Positions 28,016 through 36,639 of a stretch of DNA of 64,000 nt are shown here, one piece after another (within the stretch, counting starts at the first letter, position 1; each line of letters starts with the position of its first letter). The notes beneath the pieces are model-generated. The model had not been told where the DNA came from. It did not search any database and worked only from the letters and a program-made list of their open reading frames with translations. This stretch comes from Kitasatospora viridis (GTDB lineage Bacteria > Actinomycetota > Actinomycetes > Streptomycetales > Streptomycetaceae), in assembly GCF_007829815.1 (NCBI RefSeq), contig NZ_VIWT01000003.1, positions 620,001-684,000 of the forward strand, given 5' to 3'. Position numbers and translations under genes: made by a program.

Positions 28016-28854
28016 GCCGAGCCGACTTCGAGGTGCGCACCGATCCGGCGCACGGCGGCCGGTGGACCTCGCTGCGGGCCGGCGGGCGGGAGTGGCTCTG
28101 GCAGCGCCCGGACCCGGCCCGGCACGCCGTCCGCCCCGAGCAGGCCTTCGTGGACGCCGGCGGGCTGGAGGAGTGCCTGCCGACCGTGCGCGGACTGCCG
28201 GACCACGGGGACGCCTGGTCGCGGCCGTGGCGCCGGGTCGGGCGCAGCGAGGCCGTCGACTGCCCCGAGTTCGAGCTGCGCCGGCGGATCGAGTGCGAGC
28301 CGGACCGGATCCGGGTCGCCTACCTGCTGCGCGCCGAGCCCGGCTACCGCTTCCTCTGGGCCGCCCACGCCCTGCTCGACCTCTCCGAGCGGGCCCACCT
28401 GACCGCGCCGGCCGGCACCCCCACCAGGCTGTTCCCGGAGGCCGCCGGCCTCCTCGGGAGGCCGTGGCCGGCCGGCGCGCCCCACCTCACCGGTGCCTGG
28501 CCGGCCCCGCTCGGGCTGCCGCTGGACCGGCTCGGCCCGGACGACGGCACGGCGGTCGGCGCGGTGCTCACGGGCTGCTCGGCTGTGACGGTGCGGGACG
28601 GTGCCGCGGCGCTGCGCCTCACCGTGCGGGCGCCCGCCGGCGTCCCCGTCTCGGTCGCGCTCTGGCGCAACCTGCGCGGCTTCCCGGCCGGGGCGCCCTA
28701 CCGCTCGATCGGCGTGGAGCCGATGCTCGGCTCGGTCTTCGACCTGGCCGAGGCCGGACCGAGCGAGGCGGCGACCGTGCCGGCGGGCGGGGAACTGCGC
28801 TGGGAGCTGGAGCTCGACTGCCCGGGCCGGCCCGAGCCGACCTTTGCTGCGTAG
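28009..28854 (+). CDS. Aldose 1-epimerase-like (mutarotase fold) protein
   Basis: The 281-residue protein has the galactose mutarotase-like beta-sandwich pattern: FEVRTDPAHGGRWTSLRAGG at the start, GGLEECLPTV, RFLWAAHALLDL and a late GVEPMLGSVFDL stretch. The usual catalytic His/Glu pair is not fully evident (HALLDL and EPMLG are candidates), so it may be a divergent member. It overlaps the dgoD stop by 7 nt and sits inside the pathway, where sugar anomer conversion would feed the dehydrogenase. Confidence 0.65.
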   Translation: MVSRADFEVRTDPAHGGRWTSLRAGGREWLWQRPDPARHAVRPEQAFVDAGGLEECLPTVRGLPDHGDAWSRPWRRVGRSEAVDCPEFELRRRIECEPDRIRVAYLLRAEPGYRFLWAAHALLDLSERAHLTAPAGTPTRLFPEAAGLLGRPWPAGAPHLTGAWPAPLGLPLDRLGPDDGTAVGAVLTGCSAVTVRDGAAALRLTVRAPAGVPVSVALWRNLRGFPAGAPYRSIGVEPMLGSVFDLAEAGPSEAATVPAGGELRWELELDCPGRPEPTFAA

Positions 28855-28897
28855 CACCGACCACCACCGACATCCGCTCAGATCGACAGGCCATCAG

Positions 28898-29539
28898 ATG
28901 GACTTGACCCGACTGCCGCACCGCACCCTCGCCATCGTCCGCGGCAACGACCCCGGGGCCGCGCTGCGCTGCGTGCTCGCCCTCGCCGAGGAGGGCATCA
29001 CCGCCTGCGAGGTCTCGCTCACCACGCCCGACGCCTTCGGGGTGATCCGGGCGGCCCGCCGCGAGCTGGGGCCGGCGGCCCTGCTCGGCGCGGGCACCGT
29101 GCTGACCGCGGCGGACGCCGAGCGGGCCGCCGAGGCCGGCGCCGCCTTCCTGGTCACCCCCGGCGCGCCGACCGATCCGCTGGTGCCGGGCCCGCTGCCG
29201 GTGCTGGTCGGTGCCCTGACGCCCAGTGAGGTGATCGCCGCGGTCCACGCGGGCGCCGCCGGGATCAAGCTCTTCCCGGCCTCGCTCGGCGGCCCCGACT
29301 ACCTGCGGGCGCTGCGCGCACCCTTCCCCGGGGTGCCGTTCCTGCCGGTCGGCGGCGTCGACGCCGCCACCGCGCTGGCCCACCTCGCGGCGGGGGCGGT
29401 GGCCGTCGGGGTCGGCTCGCCGCTGGTCGGCGACGCGGCGGACGGCGGCGACCTGGCCGCGCTGCGCGCCCGGGCCGCCGCCTGGCGGGCCCGCCTCGCC
29501 GACACCGGCATCAACTCCGCTGCGGAGGAGGCCCGGTGA
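28898..29539 (+). CDS. KDPG/KDPGal-type aldolase (bifunctional 4-hydroxy-2-oxoglutarate aldolase family)
   Basis: The 214-residue class I aldolase has the family motifs: IVRGNDPGAAL near the N-terminus, CEVSLTTPDAF (Glu of the active site), LGAGTVLT, LVTPGAP and the Schiff-base lysine in AGIKLFPAS, ending with PVGGVDAATA. It would split 2-keto-3-deoxy-6-phosphogalactonate (or gluconate) to pyruvate and glyceraldehyde-3-phosphate. The ATG at 28898 is chosen by family alignment. Its stop overlaps the kinase GTG start (GTGA). Confidence 0.9.
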   Translation: MDLTRLPHRTLAIVRGNDPGAALRCVLALAEEGITACEVSLTTPDAFGVIRAARRELGPAALLGAGTVLTAADAERAAEAGAAFLVTPGAPTDPLVPGPLPVLVGALTPSEVIAAVHAGAAGIKLFPASLGGPDYLRALRAPFPGVPFLPVGGVDAATALAHLAAGAVAVGVGSPLVGDAADGGDLAALRARAAAWRARLADTGINSAAEEAR

Positions 29540-30495
29540 ACCCCGTCCCCGAGGTGGTCACCGTCGGCGAGACCATGGCCGCGCTGCGGGCCACCGGGCC
29601 GATCCGGCTGGGCGCGCCGATGGAGCTCTCGGTGGCCGGCGCCGAGGCCACCGTGGCGATCGGCCTGGCCCGGCTCGGCCACCGGGCCGAGTGGGTCGGC
29701 CGGGTGGGCGACGACGAGTTCGGCGCGCTGGTGCTGCGCACCCTGCGGGCCGAGCAGGTCGGGGTCGCGCACGTGCGGGTCGACCGGGACGGCCGGCCCA
29801 CCGGGCTGCTCGCCCGGGAGCAGCGGATCGGCGACCTGGTCCGGGTCAGCTACCACCGCGCCGGCTCGGCCGGTTCCGCGCTGCGCCCCGAGGAGGTGCT
29901 GCCCGCGCTGCGGGCCGGTGTGCGGGTGCTGCACCTGACCGGGATCACCCCGGCGCTCGCCCCGCCCGCCGCCGAGGCGGTGCTGGCCGCCGCCCGGCGG
30001 GCCCGGGAGCTCGGCGCCACCGTCTGCCTGGACGTCAACTACCGTGCCCGGCTCTGGTCCACCGAGCGGGCCCGGGAGGTGCTGGTGCCGCTGGCCCGGT
30101 TGGCCGACCTGCTGGTGGCCTCGGCCGAGGAGCTGGCGCTGGTCTGCGCCGAGCCGGTAGCCGACGAGCCGTCAGCGATCGCCGAGCTGCTCGCCCGGGG
30201 CTGCCGCGAGGTGGTGGTGACCCGCGGCGGCGACGGGGCGAGCGTGAGCACCGCGGCGGGCACGGTCGCCGTGCCGGCCCGCCGGGTGCCCGTGGTGGAC
30301 GTGGTCGGCGCGGGCGACGCGTTCGTGGCCGGCTACCTCTCCGGCCTGCTGGACGGGCTCGCCCCCGCCGAACGGCTGCACCGGGCCACCCTCACGGGCG
30401 CGTTCGCCGTGGCGGGCCGGGGCGACTGGGAACACCTGCCGAACCGGGCCGAGCTGGCACTGCTCGACCAGCCGGCCGGCACCACGCTGCGCTGA
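29536..30495 (+). CDS. PfkB family sugar kinase (2-keto-3-deoxy-sugar-acid kinase candidate)
   Basis: The 319-residue ribokinase-family enzyme shows the N-terminal VTVGETMAALRATG, the GAEATVAIGLARLG substrate segment, and the C-terminal PfkB signature DVVGAGDAFVAGYLSG with the catalytic Asp. KDG kinases share these features. Position between the aldolase and the lactonase makes 2-keto-3-deoxygalactonate (or gluconate) the expected substrate, giving the 6-phosphate for the aldolase. It starts with GTG overlapping the aldolase stop. Confidence 0.9.
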   Translation: MNPVPEVVTVGETMAALRATGPIRLGAPMELSVAGAEATVAIGLARLGHRAEWVGRVGDDEFGALVLRTLRAEQVGVAHVRVDRDGRPTGLLAREQRIGDLVRVSYHRAGSAGSALRPEEVLPALRAGVRVLHLTGITPALAPPAAEAVLAAARRARELGATVCLDVNYRARLWSTERAREVLVPLARLADLLVASAEELALVCAEPVADEPSAIAELLARGCREVVVTRGGDGASVSTAAGTVAVPARRVPVVDVVGAGDAFVAGYLSGLLDGLAPAERLHRATLTGAFAVAGRGDWEHLPNRAELALLDQPAGTTLR

Positions 30496-30517
30496 CCACC
30501 GGCAAGAGGGAGTCCGC

Positions 30518-31375
30518 ATGACCACGATCGAGGCCCGCACCCCGGCCGTGCACGAGCTCGGCGAGGGCGCCCGCTGGGTGGCCGGCCGGCTGGTCTACGT
30601 CGACCTGCTCGCCGGCCGGCTGCTGGAGCTCGCCCCCGGAGCCCGGGAACCGCGCGAACTGCTGCGCCTGGAAGTGCCGTTGGGTGCCGTCGCGCCGGTG
30701 GCCGATCGACCCGGGCAGTGGATCGCGACGGCCGGGGACGGGATCGCGCTGCTCGCCGCGGACGGCCCGCCGCGCTGGCTGGCCCGGCCCGAGCGGGACT
30801 CCCCCGTGCCGACCCGGATGAACGACGGCGTCTGCGATCCGCAGGGCCGCTTCTGGGCCGCCAGCATGCCCTACGACGGCCGGCCGGGCCCCGGCTCGCT
30901 CTACCGCACCGACCCGGACGGCTCGGTGCACCGGGTGCTGACCGGCCTGGGCATCGTCAACGGCCCGGCGGTCACGGCGGACGGCGGGCTGCTCTACCTG
31001 GCGGACAGCGCGGCCGGACGGATCCTGCGGTTCACCGTCACGCCCGACGGCGGATTGGCCGACCGCACGCTGTTCGCGCAACTGCCGCCCGGGCACGAGC
31101 CGGACGGGATGACCGTGGACCGGGAGGGCTGCCTCTGGTCGGCGGTCTGGGGCGGCTCGGCGGTGCACCGCTACGCGCCCGACGGCGCCCTGCGGGAGGT
31201 GCTGGCGGTGCCGGTGCGGCAGCCGACCTCGGTCTGCCTGCACCCCACTGACGGCCGGCTGTTCGTCACCAGCGCCCGCCTCGGGCTCACCGCGCCGACC
31301 GGGCCGGCCGGCGCGGTGCTGACCGTGGCCGTCTCCGCGACGGCCCCGGCCGCGCGGGCCTTCAGGCTTGACTGA
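30518..31375 (+). CDS. SMP-30/gluconolactonase/LRE family protein
   Basis: The 285-residue six-bladed beta-propeller has typical SMP-30 metal-ligand segments: HELGEGARWVAGRLVYVD (Glu), TRMNDGVCDPQGRFWAASM (Asn and Asp) and GIVNGPAVTADGGLLYLADS (Asn, Asp). It would open the sugar lactone made by the SDR. RBS GAGGG precedes the ATG at 30518. It is the last gene of the operon; only 3 nt separate its stop from that of the convergent epimerase gene. Confidence 0.9.
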   Translation: MTTIEARTPAVHELGEGARWVAGRLVYVDLLAGRLLELAPGAREPRELLRLEVPLGAVAPVADRPGQWIATAGDGIALLAADGPPRWLARPERDSPVPTRMNDGVCDPQGRFWAASMPYDGRPGPGSLYRTDPDGSVHRVLTGLGIVNGPAVTADGGLLYLADSAAGRILRFTVTPDGGLADRTLFAQLPPGHEPDGMTVDREGCLWSAVWGGSAVHRYAPDGALREVLAVPVRQPTSVCLHPTDGRLFVTSARLGLTAPTGPAGAVLTVAVSATAPAARAFRLD

Positions 31376-31381
31376 TCGTCA
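31369..31381. promoter_or_regulatory. TGAC-TGATC-GTCA palindrome spanning two convergent stop codons
   Basis: The element contains the stop codon of the lactonase gene (31373-31375) and that of the epimerase gene (31379-31381). The identical 13-mer recurs at 53590-53602, also at the 3' end of a minus-strand gene. Confidence 0.45.
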
Positions 31382-32344
31382 GATACCGGCCAGCAGCGCG
31401 GCCTCCTGCTCCGGGGTGAAACCGCGCTCCAGCGGCGGCTCGCCGCGCTCGCGGTCCCAGGCGAGCACGTCGGCGGCGGTGACGGCGAGCGGAGTGGCGG
31501 GCAGGCCCGCCGCCCGCGCCTTGGCGGGGTTGCGCTGCTGCATCGGCCACTGCTCCCGCTCGGCGCGGACCAGCGGGAAGAGCAGCTCCCGCGCCACCGG
31601 CGGCACCGGCACGATCTCCACCTCGCTGCCCGCCACCCGGGCGCAGGTGGTGATCAGCTCGCCCAGGGTGGTCGGCTCGGCCGGGCCCACGGCGTGGAAC
31701 GCGCCCGGCCGGTCGTCCGCGATCAGCTGCACCACCAGGCGGGCCAGGTCACGCGAGTCGACCAGCTGGACCGGCTGCTCCGGCCGGCCCGGCAGCGCCA
31801 CCCGGCCGCCGCGCGCGGCCCGGCGCACCCAGTAGGTGAGTCCGTCCTGCGGGTCGTGCGGGCCGGCGACCTTTCCCGGGCGCACGATGGTGGCGCGGTC
31901 GCCGTAGCGGGCCAGCACGTCGTCCTCGCAGGCCGCCTTGGCCCGGCCGTAGGTGTCGTCGTCCAGCTCCTCGAAGGTGCGCACCCGCACCGGGGAGCGG
32001 CGCGGGGTGGTCTCGTCGGACCCGGGCGCCAGGCCCTCGCGGACGTAGACGGCGTGGCTGGAGATGAACAGGTAGCGGCCCACCCGGTCGCCGAGCGCGT
32101 CCATCGCCTCGCCGACCTGGTGCGGCAGGTAGCCGCTGACGTCCACCACCGCGTCCCAGCTGCCCTCCGCGAGGGCCCGGTAGTCGCCGGTGTCGCGGTC
32201 GCCGATCCGCCTCGACAGCTGCGGGAAGAGCTCGGGGTTGGTCCGGCCGCGACCGAACAGGGTCACCTCGGCGCCGGTGCGCAGGGCGTCCTCGGCGATC
32301 GCGCGGCCGACGAAGGAGGTACCACCAAGGATGAGGATTCGCAT
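31379..32344 (-). CDS. NAD-dependent epimerase/dehydratase (extended SDR)
   Basis: The 321-residue protein begins MRILILGGTSFVGRAIAEDA, a Rossmann G-G-T-x-F-V-G motif, and has FISSHAVYVREG with the Ser and Tyr of the catalytic set and TIVRPGKVAGPHDPQDG further on. It resembles atypical/extended SDR reductases that act on nucleotide sugars or act as isoflavone-reductase-like enzymes. The ATG at 32344 directly starts the Rossmann fold; an upstream extension is non-homologous. No operon partner. Confidence 0.85.
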   Translation of the reverse strand: MRILILGGTSFVGRAIAEDALRTGAEVTLFGRGRTNPELFPQLSRRIGDRDTGDYRALAEGSWDAVVDVSGYLPHQVGEAMDALGDRVGRYLFISSHAVYVREGLAPGSDETTPRRSPVRVRTFEELDDDTYGRAKAACEDDVLARYGDRATIVRPGKVAGPHDPQDGLTYWVRRAARGGRVALPGRPEQPVQLVDSRDLARLVVQLIADDRPGAFHAVGPAEPTTLGELITTCARVAGSEVEIVPVPPVARELLFPLVRAEREQWPMQQRNPAKARAAGLPATPLAVTAADVLAWDRERGEPPLERGFTPEQEAALLAGI

Positions 32345-32372
32345 GGGAACTGACCTTAACTCAGGCCGTGAA

Positions 32373-32393
32373 GTATAATTAGCGGTATAATTA
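32373..32393. promoter_or_regulatory. Two direct repeats GTATAATTA in an AT-rich island
   Basis: GTATAATTA occurs at 32373-32381 and 32385-32393 with GCG between. Each contains TATAAT, a consensus -10 hexamer on the plus strand, and the spacing is 12 bp. In such GC-rich DNA this is striking. The site serves either the gene at 32439 or the divergent epimerase gene. Confidence 0.5.
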
Positions 32394-32438
32394 AATGGCG
32401 GCGTCCACACCGACTTCCGGTGCCCGGACGCTTTTTTC

Positions 32439-32987
32439 ATGCCCAAAACCGTTCAGGGAACCCTGTACCACACGGCCGTCTCCGCCCCGCGCGGCGAAGA
32501 GCTGCTGCCGCTCGCCGACCTGCGCTCGGCCTGGCCCGACCTGCACCGGCGCCACCTCGCCAAGTACCGGGGCCGCGAACACCGCTTGCGGGAGCGGGTG
32601 CTGCCGCTGGACTGCACCTGGTCGGAGGTCGTCTTCCTCTCCCCACTGGACTCCACGGTGCTCTTCGAGGCGCTCCGCGAATCGGGCCGGGCGGTGAGCC
32701 CGCCGCCGATGTGGACGCTGGACGCCGCCCTGCTCGACCCGGCGCGCTGCTGCGTGCGCCTGATGCGGGTGACCCGGGGCGCCAGCACCGCCGACCCCGG
32801 CACCCCCGACGACTACCTGCCGCTCAGCACCGCCACCCTGCGCGCCGTCTCCCAGGTCACCGACCGCGCGCTCGCCCGCCTGCGGAGCCTGGAGCCCGAC
32901 GAACCCGCGCTCCCCTGGGGCGACGTGCCGCACGTGCTGCACCGGGGGCCGATCCCGCTGCGGTTCTTCCGTCCGGCCCGGCGATAG
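32439..32987 (+). CDS. Hypothetical protein
   Basis: The 182-residue soluble protein is not recognised. It begins MPKTVQGTLYHTAV and includes LSPLDSTVLFEALRESGR, PPPMWTLDAALLDP and a C-terminal VPHVLHRGPIPLRFF. It contains two adjacent Cys (RCCVRL) mid-protein and many Arg residues. It has no signal peptide. It is expressed from the AT-rich promoter island directly upstream, which is the most notable thing about it. Confidence 0.7.
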   Translation: MPKTVQGTLYHTAVSAPRGEELLPLADLRSAWPDLHRRHLAKYRGREHRLRERVLPLDCTWSEVVFLSPLDSTVLFEALRESGRAVSPPPMWTLDAALLDPARCCVRLMRVTRGASTADPGTPDDYLPLSTATLRAVSQVTDRALARLRSLEPDEPALPWGDVPHVLHRGPIPLRFFRPARR

Positions 32988-32991
32988 CATC

Positions 32992-33492
32992 ATGATCATG
33001 GCGGATTGGGAACTGCGGCCGGCCACGCCGGCCGATGTCGAGGTGTTGGCCGAGCTGCGGGCCGTGACGCTGCGGGCGGACCTGGAACGGCTCGGGGTGT
33101 ACGACGACCACTGGGTGCGGCAGCGGCTTCGCGAGCGGTTCGTGCCGGCGCACAGCTGGGTGATCGAGGTGGCCGGCGAGCTCGCGGGCTGCGTGGCGCT
33201 GCGGCCGGCCGAGGACGCCCACTGGCTGGAGCACTTCTACCTCTCGCCGCAGTTCCAGGGCGGCGGCGTCGGCGGCGCCGTGCTGGGGCGGCTGTTGGCG
33301 GACTGCGACCGCGACGGACACCCGGTCCGGCTGCAGATGCTGCAGGGCAGCGCGGCCCGCGGGCTGTACGAGCGGCACGGGTTCACCGTCGAGACCGAGG
33401 ACTGGGCGGACGTGTGGATGGTCCGCGCGCCGGTCCGACCCGGCGGCGGGGTGTGCGAAGTGTCTGCCCCGGTCCAGGCGTTGACCGGGTGA
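32992..33492 (+). CDS. GNAT family N-acetyltransferase
   Basis: The 166-residue acyltransferase has the GNAT order: WELRPATPADVEVLAELR at the N-terminus, HFYLSPQFQGGGVGGAVLGR as the acetyl-CoA-binding motif (Q-G-G-G-V-G), and LQGSAARGLYERHGF as motif B. The substrate is unknown. Two ATGs (32992 and 32998) are possible; neither has a strong ribosome binding site. It follows the preceding gene by 4 nt and may be co-transcribed with it. Confidence 0.88.
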   Translation: MIMADWELRPATPADVEVLAELRAVTLRADLERLGVYDDHWVRQRLRERFVPAHSWVIEVAGELAGCVALRPAEDAHWLEHFYLSPQFQGGGVGGAVLGRLLADCDRDGHPVRLQMLQGSAARGLYERHGFTVETEDWADVWMVRAPVRPGGGVCEVSAPVQALTG

Positions 33493-33613
33493 GTCCGATC
33501 TTGCGATGCTAGGCCGCCGGAGCCGGGCCGTCCGCTCACGACAACGGAGTTGACGGTCCGTCGGATGCTCCCCGGACCCGGTCGGCCCGGGGACGAGGAG
33601 AGGGGCCTGCCCG

Positions 33614-35803
33614 GTGCCAGTGGAGGACCGCGACACACCGATCACCGACCTGGCGTGGCTGGTGACGGCCGAACCCGCCGACGTGCTGCCCGCGTTGGAG
33701 CGCGCCGACGGCGACGGGGAGCGGCTGACGGCCGCCGTCTACCGGGCGTCGGCGCACCTGCACCGCGACGAACCCCCCGCCGTGCGGCGGCAGGTGCTCG
33801 CCCTGGACGCGGCCCGGTTCGGTGCGCCCGAACTGTCCGCGCGCCTCGCCGCCGTACCGCTGCACGGCGCCGCCCGGCCGCACTGGACGGTGGACTGGGC
33901 GACCGGCTCCCTGCTGGACGGCCGCTGCCTGGGCGTGCTCAAGGGCGGCCTGGGCATGGTCTTCTCGGTGACCGCCGTCGAGTTCGAGGGCGAGACGCTC
34001 GTCCTCGCCGGGGACGGCGAGGGCCGGGCCCGGCTCTGGGACGCGAGCACGGGCGACCCGCTGGGCGAGCCGTTCCCGATGCACGACGGTGAGGTGAGCG
34101 CGCTGGCGACGGCCTGGCGCGAGGGACTGCCGGTGGCGGTGAGCGTCGGCGCCGACCACCTCGTGCGGATCTGGGACCTGGAGTCGGACACGCCGCGGTC
34201 CGAGCCGCTGCGCGGGCACGTCGCGCCGGTGTACGCCGTCGCCACCGCCGAGTTGGACGGCGCCTGGGTGGCGCTGACCGCCGGCTGGGACCTGGGCATC
34301 GAGATCTGGGACCTGGCCACCGGCCGGCCCACCGGCAAGCGCCTGCGGGGGCACGGCGACCGCGTCTACGACCTGGCCACGGCCGAGCTGGACGGCCGCC
34401 CGATCGCGCTCTCGGCCAGCTGGGACGGCACCGTGCGGGCCTGGGACCTGCGCTCCGGCGAGAGCCTCGCCGAACTGCGCGGGCACGACGGGCGGGTGTA
34501 CTGCGTCGCCTCGGCCGTCGTGGACGGCCGCCCGGTCGCCGTCAGCGGGGGCACCGACGGCACCGTGCGGGTCTGGGACCTGGCCGACGGCCGCCAGCTC
34601 GGTGAGCCGCTGACCGGGCACGGGGACACGGTGCTCTCGCTGACCACCACCGTGCTGGACGGCCGGCCACTGGCGGTCAGCGGCGGGCGCGACGAGGTGC
34701 TCCGAGTCTGGGACCTGACGACCCGTCAGCCTGTCGGCACCCCGCTGGTCGGACACCAGTCGCCGATCTCCTCGCTCACCACCACCCGGCTCGCGGGTCG
34801 ACCCGTGGTGATCAGCGCGAGCACCGACAAGACGGTGCGGCTGTGGGACCTCGCGGCCGCCGCCGGCGACCGGCGCCCGGGCCACACCGACCAGGTGCTC
34901 GCCGCCACGACCACCGTGCTGGACGGCCGCCCGCTCGCCGTGACCGGCGGGGACGACGGCACGGCGCGGGTCTGGGACCTCGGCACCGGCGAGCCGGTGG
35001 GCGAGCCGCTCGACCCGCCCGGCGACACCGTCACCGCCCTCGCCGTCACCGGATCCGCCCTGCTCACCGGCGGCGGGATGGACGGCTCGGCGCACCGCTG
35101 GGAACTGCTCGGCGGCGCGCACGCCGGCGGCCCGTTCGCCCTGCACCGGGATCCGGTGCGCGGCCTGGCCGTGCTGGACGTCGACGGTCGCACCCTGGCC
35201 GTCAGCGCCGGCGTGGACCACGACCTGCGGGTCTGGGACGCGGCGTCCGGCGCCGCCGTGCTGCCGCCGCTGACCGGACACACCGACATGGTCTGGGACG
35301 TCGCGGCGGCGCACGTGGACGGCCGCCCGGTCGCGGTCAGCGCCGGGGTGGACGGCACGGTGCGGGTCTGGGACCTCGGCACCGGGCGGCCGGTCGGCAA
35401 GCCGCGCACCGGGCACGAGGGGCCGGTCTTCTCGGTCACCACGGCGGTGCTCGACGGCCGACCGGTCGCGCTCACCAGCGGCCAGGACCGCACCGTGCGG
35501 TTCTGGGAACTGGGCGCCGGGCGCGGCCTGTTCGCCCGGGCGCCGCGCGGCGAGCTCGGCGAGCCGCTGACCAGGCACCGCGGTGGCGTCTGGACGGTGG
35601 CGACCACCGTGCTGGACGGCCGCCCCGTGGCGCTGACCGGCAGCGGCGACGGCACGGTGCTCGAATGGGACCTGACGACCCGTCGGACCGTCGGACCGCC
35701 GATGCGGTTCCCCGGCCCGGTGATCGCGCTGGCCCTCTCCGCCGACGGGCAGCGGCTGGTCGTCGGCTTCGGGCGCGAGGTGGCGGTGCTGGGGCGAGGC
35801 TGA
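33614..35803 (+). CDS. WD40 repeat protein with about 14 blades
   Basis: The 729-residue protein has an N-terminal helical domain (about 1-115) and then fourteen WD40-type repeats of about 43 residues, thirteen of which end with R-x-W-D/E (RLWDAS, RIWDLE, EIWDLA, RVWDLA and so on) and begin with a GH-type turn. Fourteen blades would form two seven-bladed propellers. A recurring LDGRPVAVSGG loop precedes most blades. There is no kinase, TIR, NACHT or other effector domain, no signal peptide and no membrane segment. Such proteins act as binding platforms. The GTG at 33614 follows GGAG-rich sequence. The function is unknown. Confidence 0.88.
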   Translation: MPVEDRDTPITDLAWLVTAEPADVLPALERADGDGERLTAAVYRASAHLHRDEPPAVRRQVLALDAARFGAPELSARLAAVPLHGAARPHWTVDWATGSLLDGRCLGVLKGGLGMVFSVTAVEFEGETLVLAGDGEGRARLWDASTGDPLGEPFPMHDGEVSALATAWREGLPVAVSVGADHLVRIWDLESDTPRSEPLRGHVAPVYAVATAELDGAWVALTAGWDLGIEIWDLATGRPTGKRLRGHGDRVYDLATAELDGRPIALSASWDGTVRAWDLRSGESLAELRGHDGRVYCVASAVVDGRPVAVSGGTDGTVRVWDLADGRQLGEPLTGHGDTVLSLTTTVLDGRPLAVSGGRDEVLRVWDLTTRQPVGTPLVGHQSPISSLTTTRLAGRPVVISASTDKTVRLWDLAAAAGDRRPGHTDQVLAATTTVLDGRPLAVTGGDDGTARVWDLGTGEPVGEPLDPPGDTVTALAVTGSALLTGGGMDGSAHRWELLGGAHAGGPFALHRDPVRGLAVLDVDGRTLAVSAGVDHDLRVWDAASGAAVLPPLTGHTDMVWDVAAAHVDGRPVAVSAGVDGTVRVWDLGTGRPVGKPRTGHEGPVFSVTTAVLDGRPVALTSGQDRTVRFWELGAGRGLFARAPRGELGEPLTRHRGGVWTVATTVLDGRPVALTGSGDGTVLEWDLTTRRTVGPPMRFPGPVIALALSADGQRLVVGFGREVAVLGRG

Positions 35804-35928
35804 GCGAGCCGGCGGCGTTGGCGCGCCGTTGGCCGGACGATAGGCGCACGCCCGGGAGACGCTAGGCCGGTTGCCCAGAATCGGTGGAGTCCGGCGGCCA
35901 CACGGGCCGCAGGCGGGAAGGAATCGCA

Positions 35929-36294
35929 ATGTCTCGCAAGACGCTCCTCCGGGTCGGCGGGCTGGCTGCGGCCGCTTCCGCGATCGTGCTCTCGGCGTCC
36001 GGCCTGGCCAGCGCCAGCGTCAGCCCCACGTACGTCACCGCCGACTCGTCGTGCCAGGCGCTGGAGTTCACCCGGGTCGAGTCGGGCCACGACCACATGT
36101 ACGTGGACCCGACGATCGACAACAGCTCCTGCCTCTACGGGATCTGGAACAACAACAGCGGTAGCTGGGCCTACCTGAGCTCGTCCCCGGCCGGCAACCA
36201 GGGCGACGTCTACGATGGCCCCGGCATGTCCCTCTCGGTCTACGTGATCGACCAGGCCAACGGCGTGTGGAGCCCGGCCGGTCCCGCGAACTGA
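35929..36294 (+). CDS. Small secreted protein, paralogue 1
   Basis: The 121-residue precursor has a Sec signal peptide (MSRKTLLRVGG, then hydrophobic AAAASAIVLSASGLASA) with likely cleavage after ASA near residue 29, leaving about 92 residues. The mature protein has two Cys, in DSSCQALEF and NSSCLYGIW, spaced 27 residues apart, likely a disulfide. Tyr, Trp, Asn and Asp are frequent; an SPAGNQGDVYDGPG turn is shared with its paralogue. The start follows GGAAGGAA at good spacing. The family is not known to me. It is duplicated at 36747, and each copy sits in front of an AfsR-like regulator gene. Confidence 0.85.
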   Translation: MSRKTLLRVGGLAAAASAIVLSASGLASASVSPTYVTADSSCQALEFTRVESGHDHMYVDPTIDNSSCLYGIWNNNSGSWAYLSSSPAGNQGDVYDGPGMSLSVYVIDQANGVWSPAGPAN

Positions 36295-36312
36295 CCTATG
36301 CCGAAAGGTTCG

Positions 36313-36325
36313 TGACCTATCGTCA
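36313..36325. promoter_or_regulatory. BldD-box-like TGAC-CTATC-GTCA, copy 1
   Basis: Lies 75 nt upstream of the broken SARP copy, in the duplicated intergenic region. The same 13-mer is kept at 37140-37152. Confidence 0.5.
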
Positions 36326-36387
36326 GCAGCCCGGCAGCCGGATACCCTCTCCCAGGGTGTGTCCAACACGCTGACGGGGGGCCGTCG

Positions 36388-36639
36388 TTGATCTTCGGCA
36401 TCTTGGGGCCGCTGCTGGTCGAGGACAGCGAGGGACCGCGGACCTTCGCCGCCCCAGCGCCACGGCGACGCTGCACAACCACGTCGCCCGACTGCGACGC
36501 TCCCTCGGTGACGAGGCCGGTGCCCGGGTCCGGACCCGGGCACCGGGCTACCTGGTGGAGATCCTCGACGGTCCTGCTCCGCCATCTGCTCGGGCTGCGG
36601 CGTGGCGCGACTGAGCGGCGGCTGAGCGTGCGGCGATAG
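36388..36639 (+). pseudogene. Broken AfsR/SARP-family regulator fragment
   Basis: The first 22 codons (TTG start, IFGILGPLLVEDSEGPRTFAAP) match the intact regulator at 37213, then about 98 nt are missing and the frame shifts, giving a meaningless Arg/Thr-rich reading. Underlying DNA matching the intact gene resumes (ACGGCGACGCTGCACAACCA) and continues to about the 95th codon of the intact gene. The rest of the gene is absent. It is a remnant left by the tandem duplication. Confidence 0.85.

Larger units (their letters stand above)
35822..36639 (+). repeat. Tandem duplication, copy 1
   Basis: DNA from about 35822 through the first secreted-protein gene, the intergenic region and the start of a broken regulator gene reappears at 36640-37490 with an offset of 818-825 nt. 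Long stretches are near-identical, including upstream leaders and ribosome binding sites. Confidence 0.85.
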
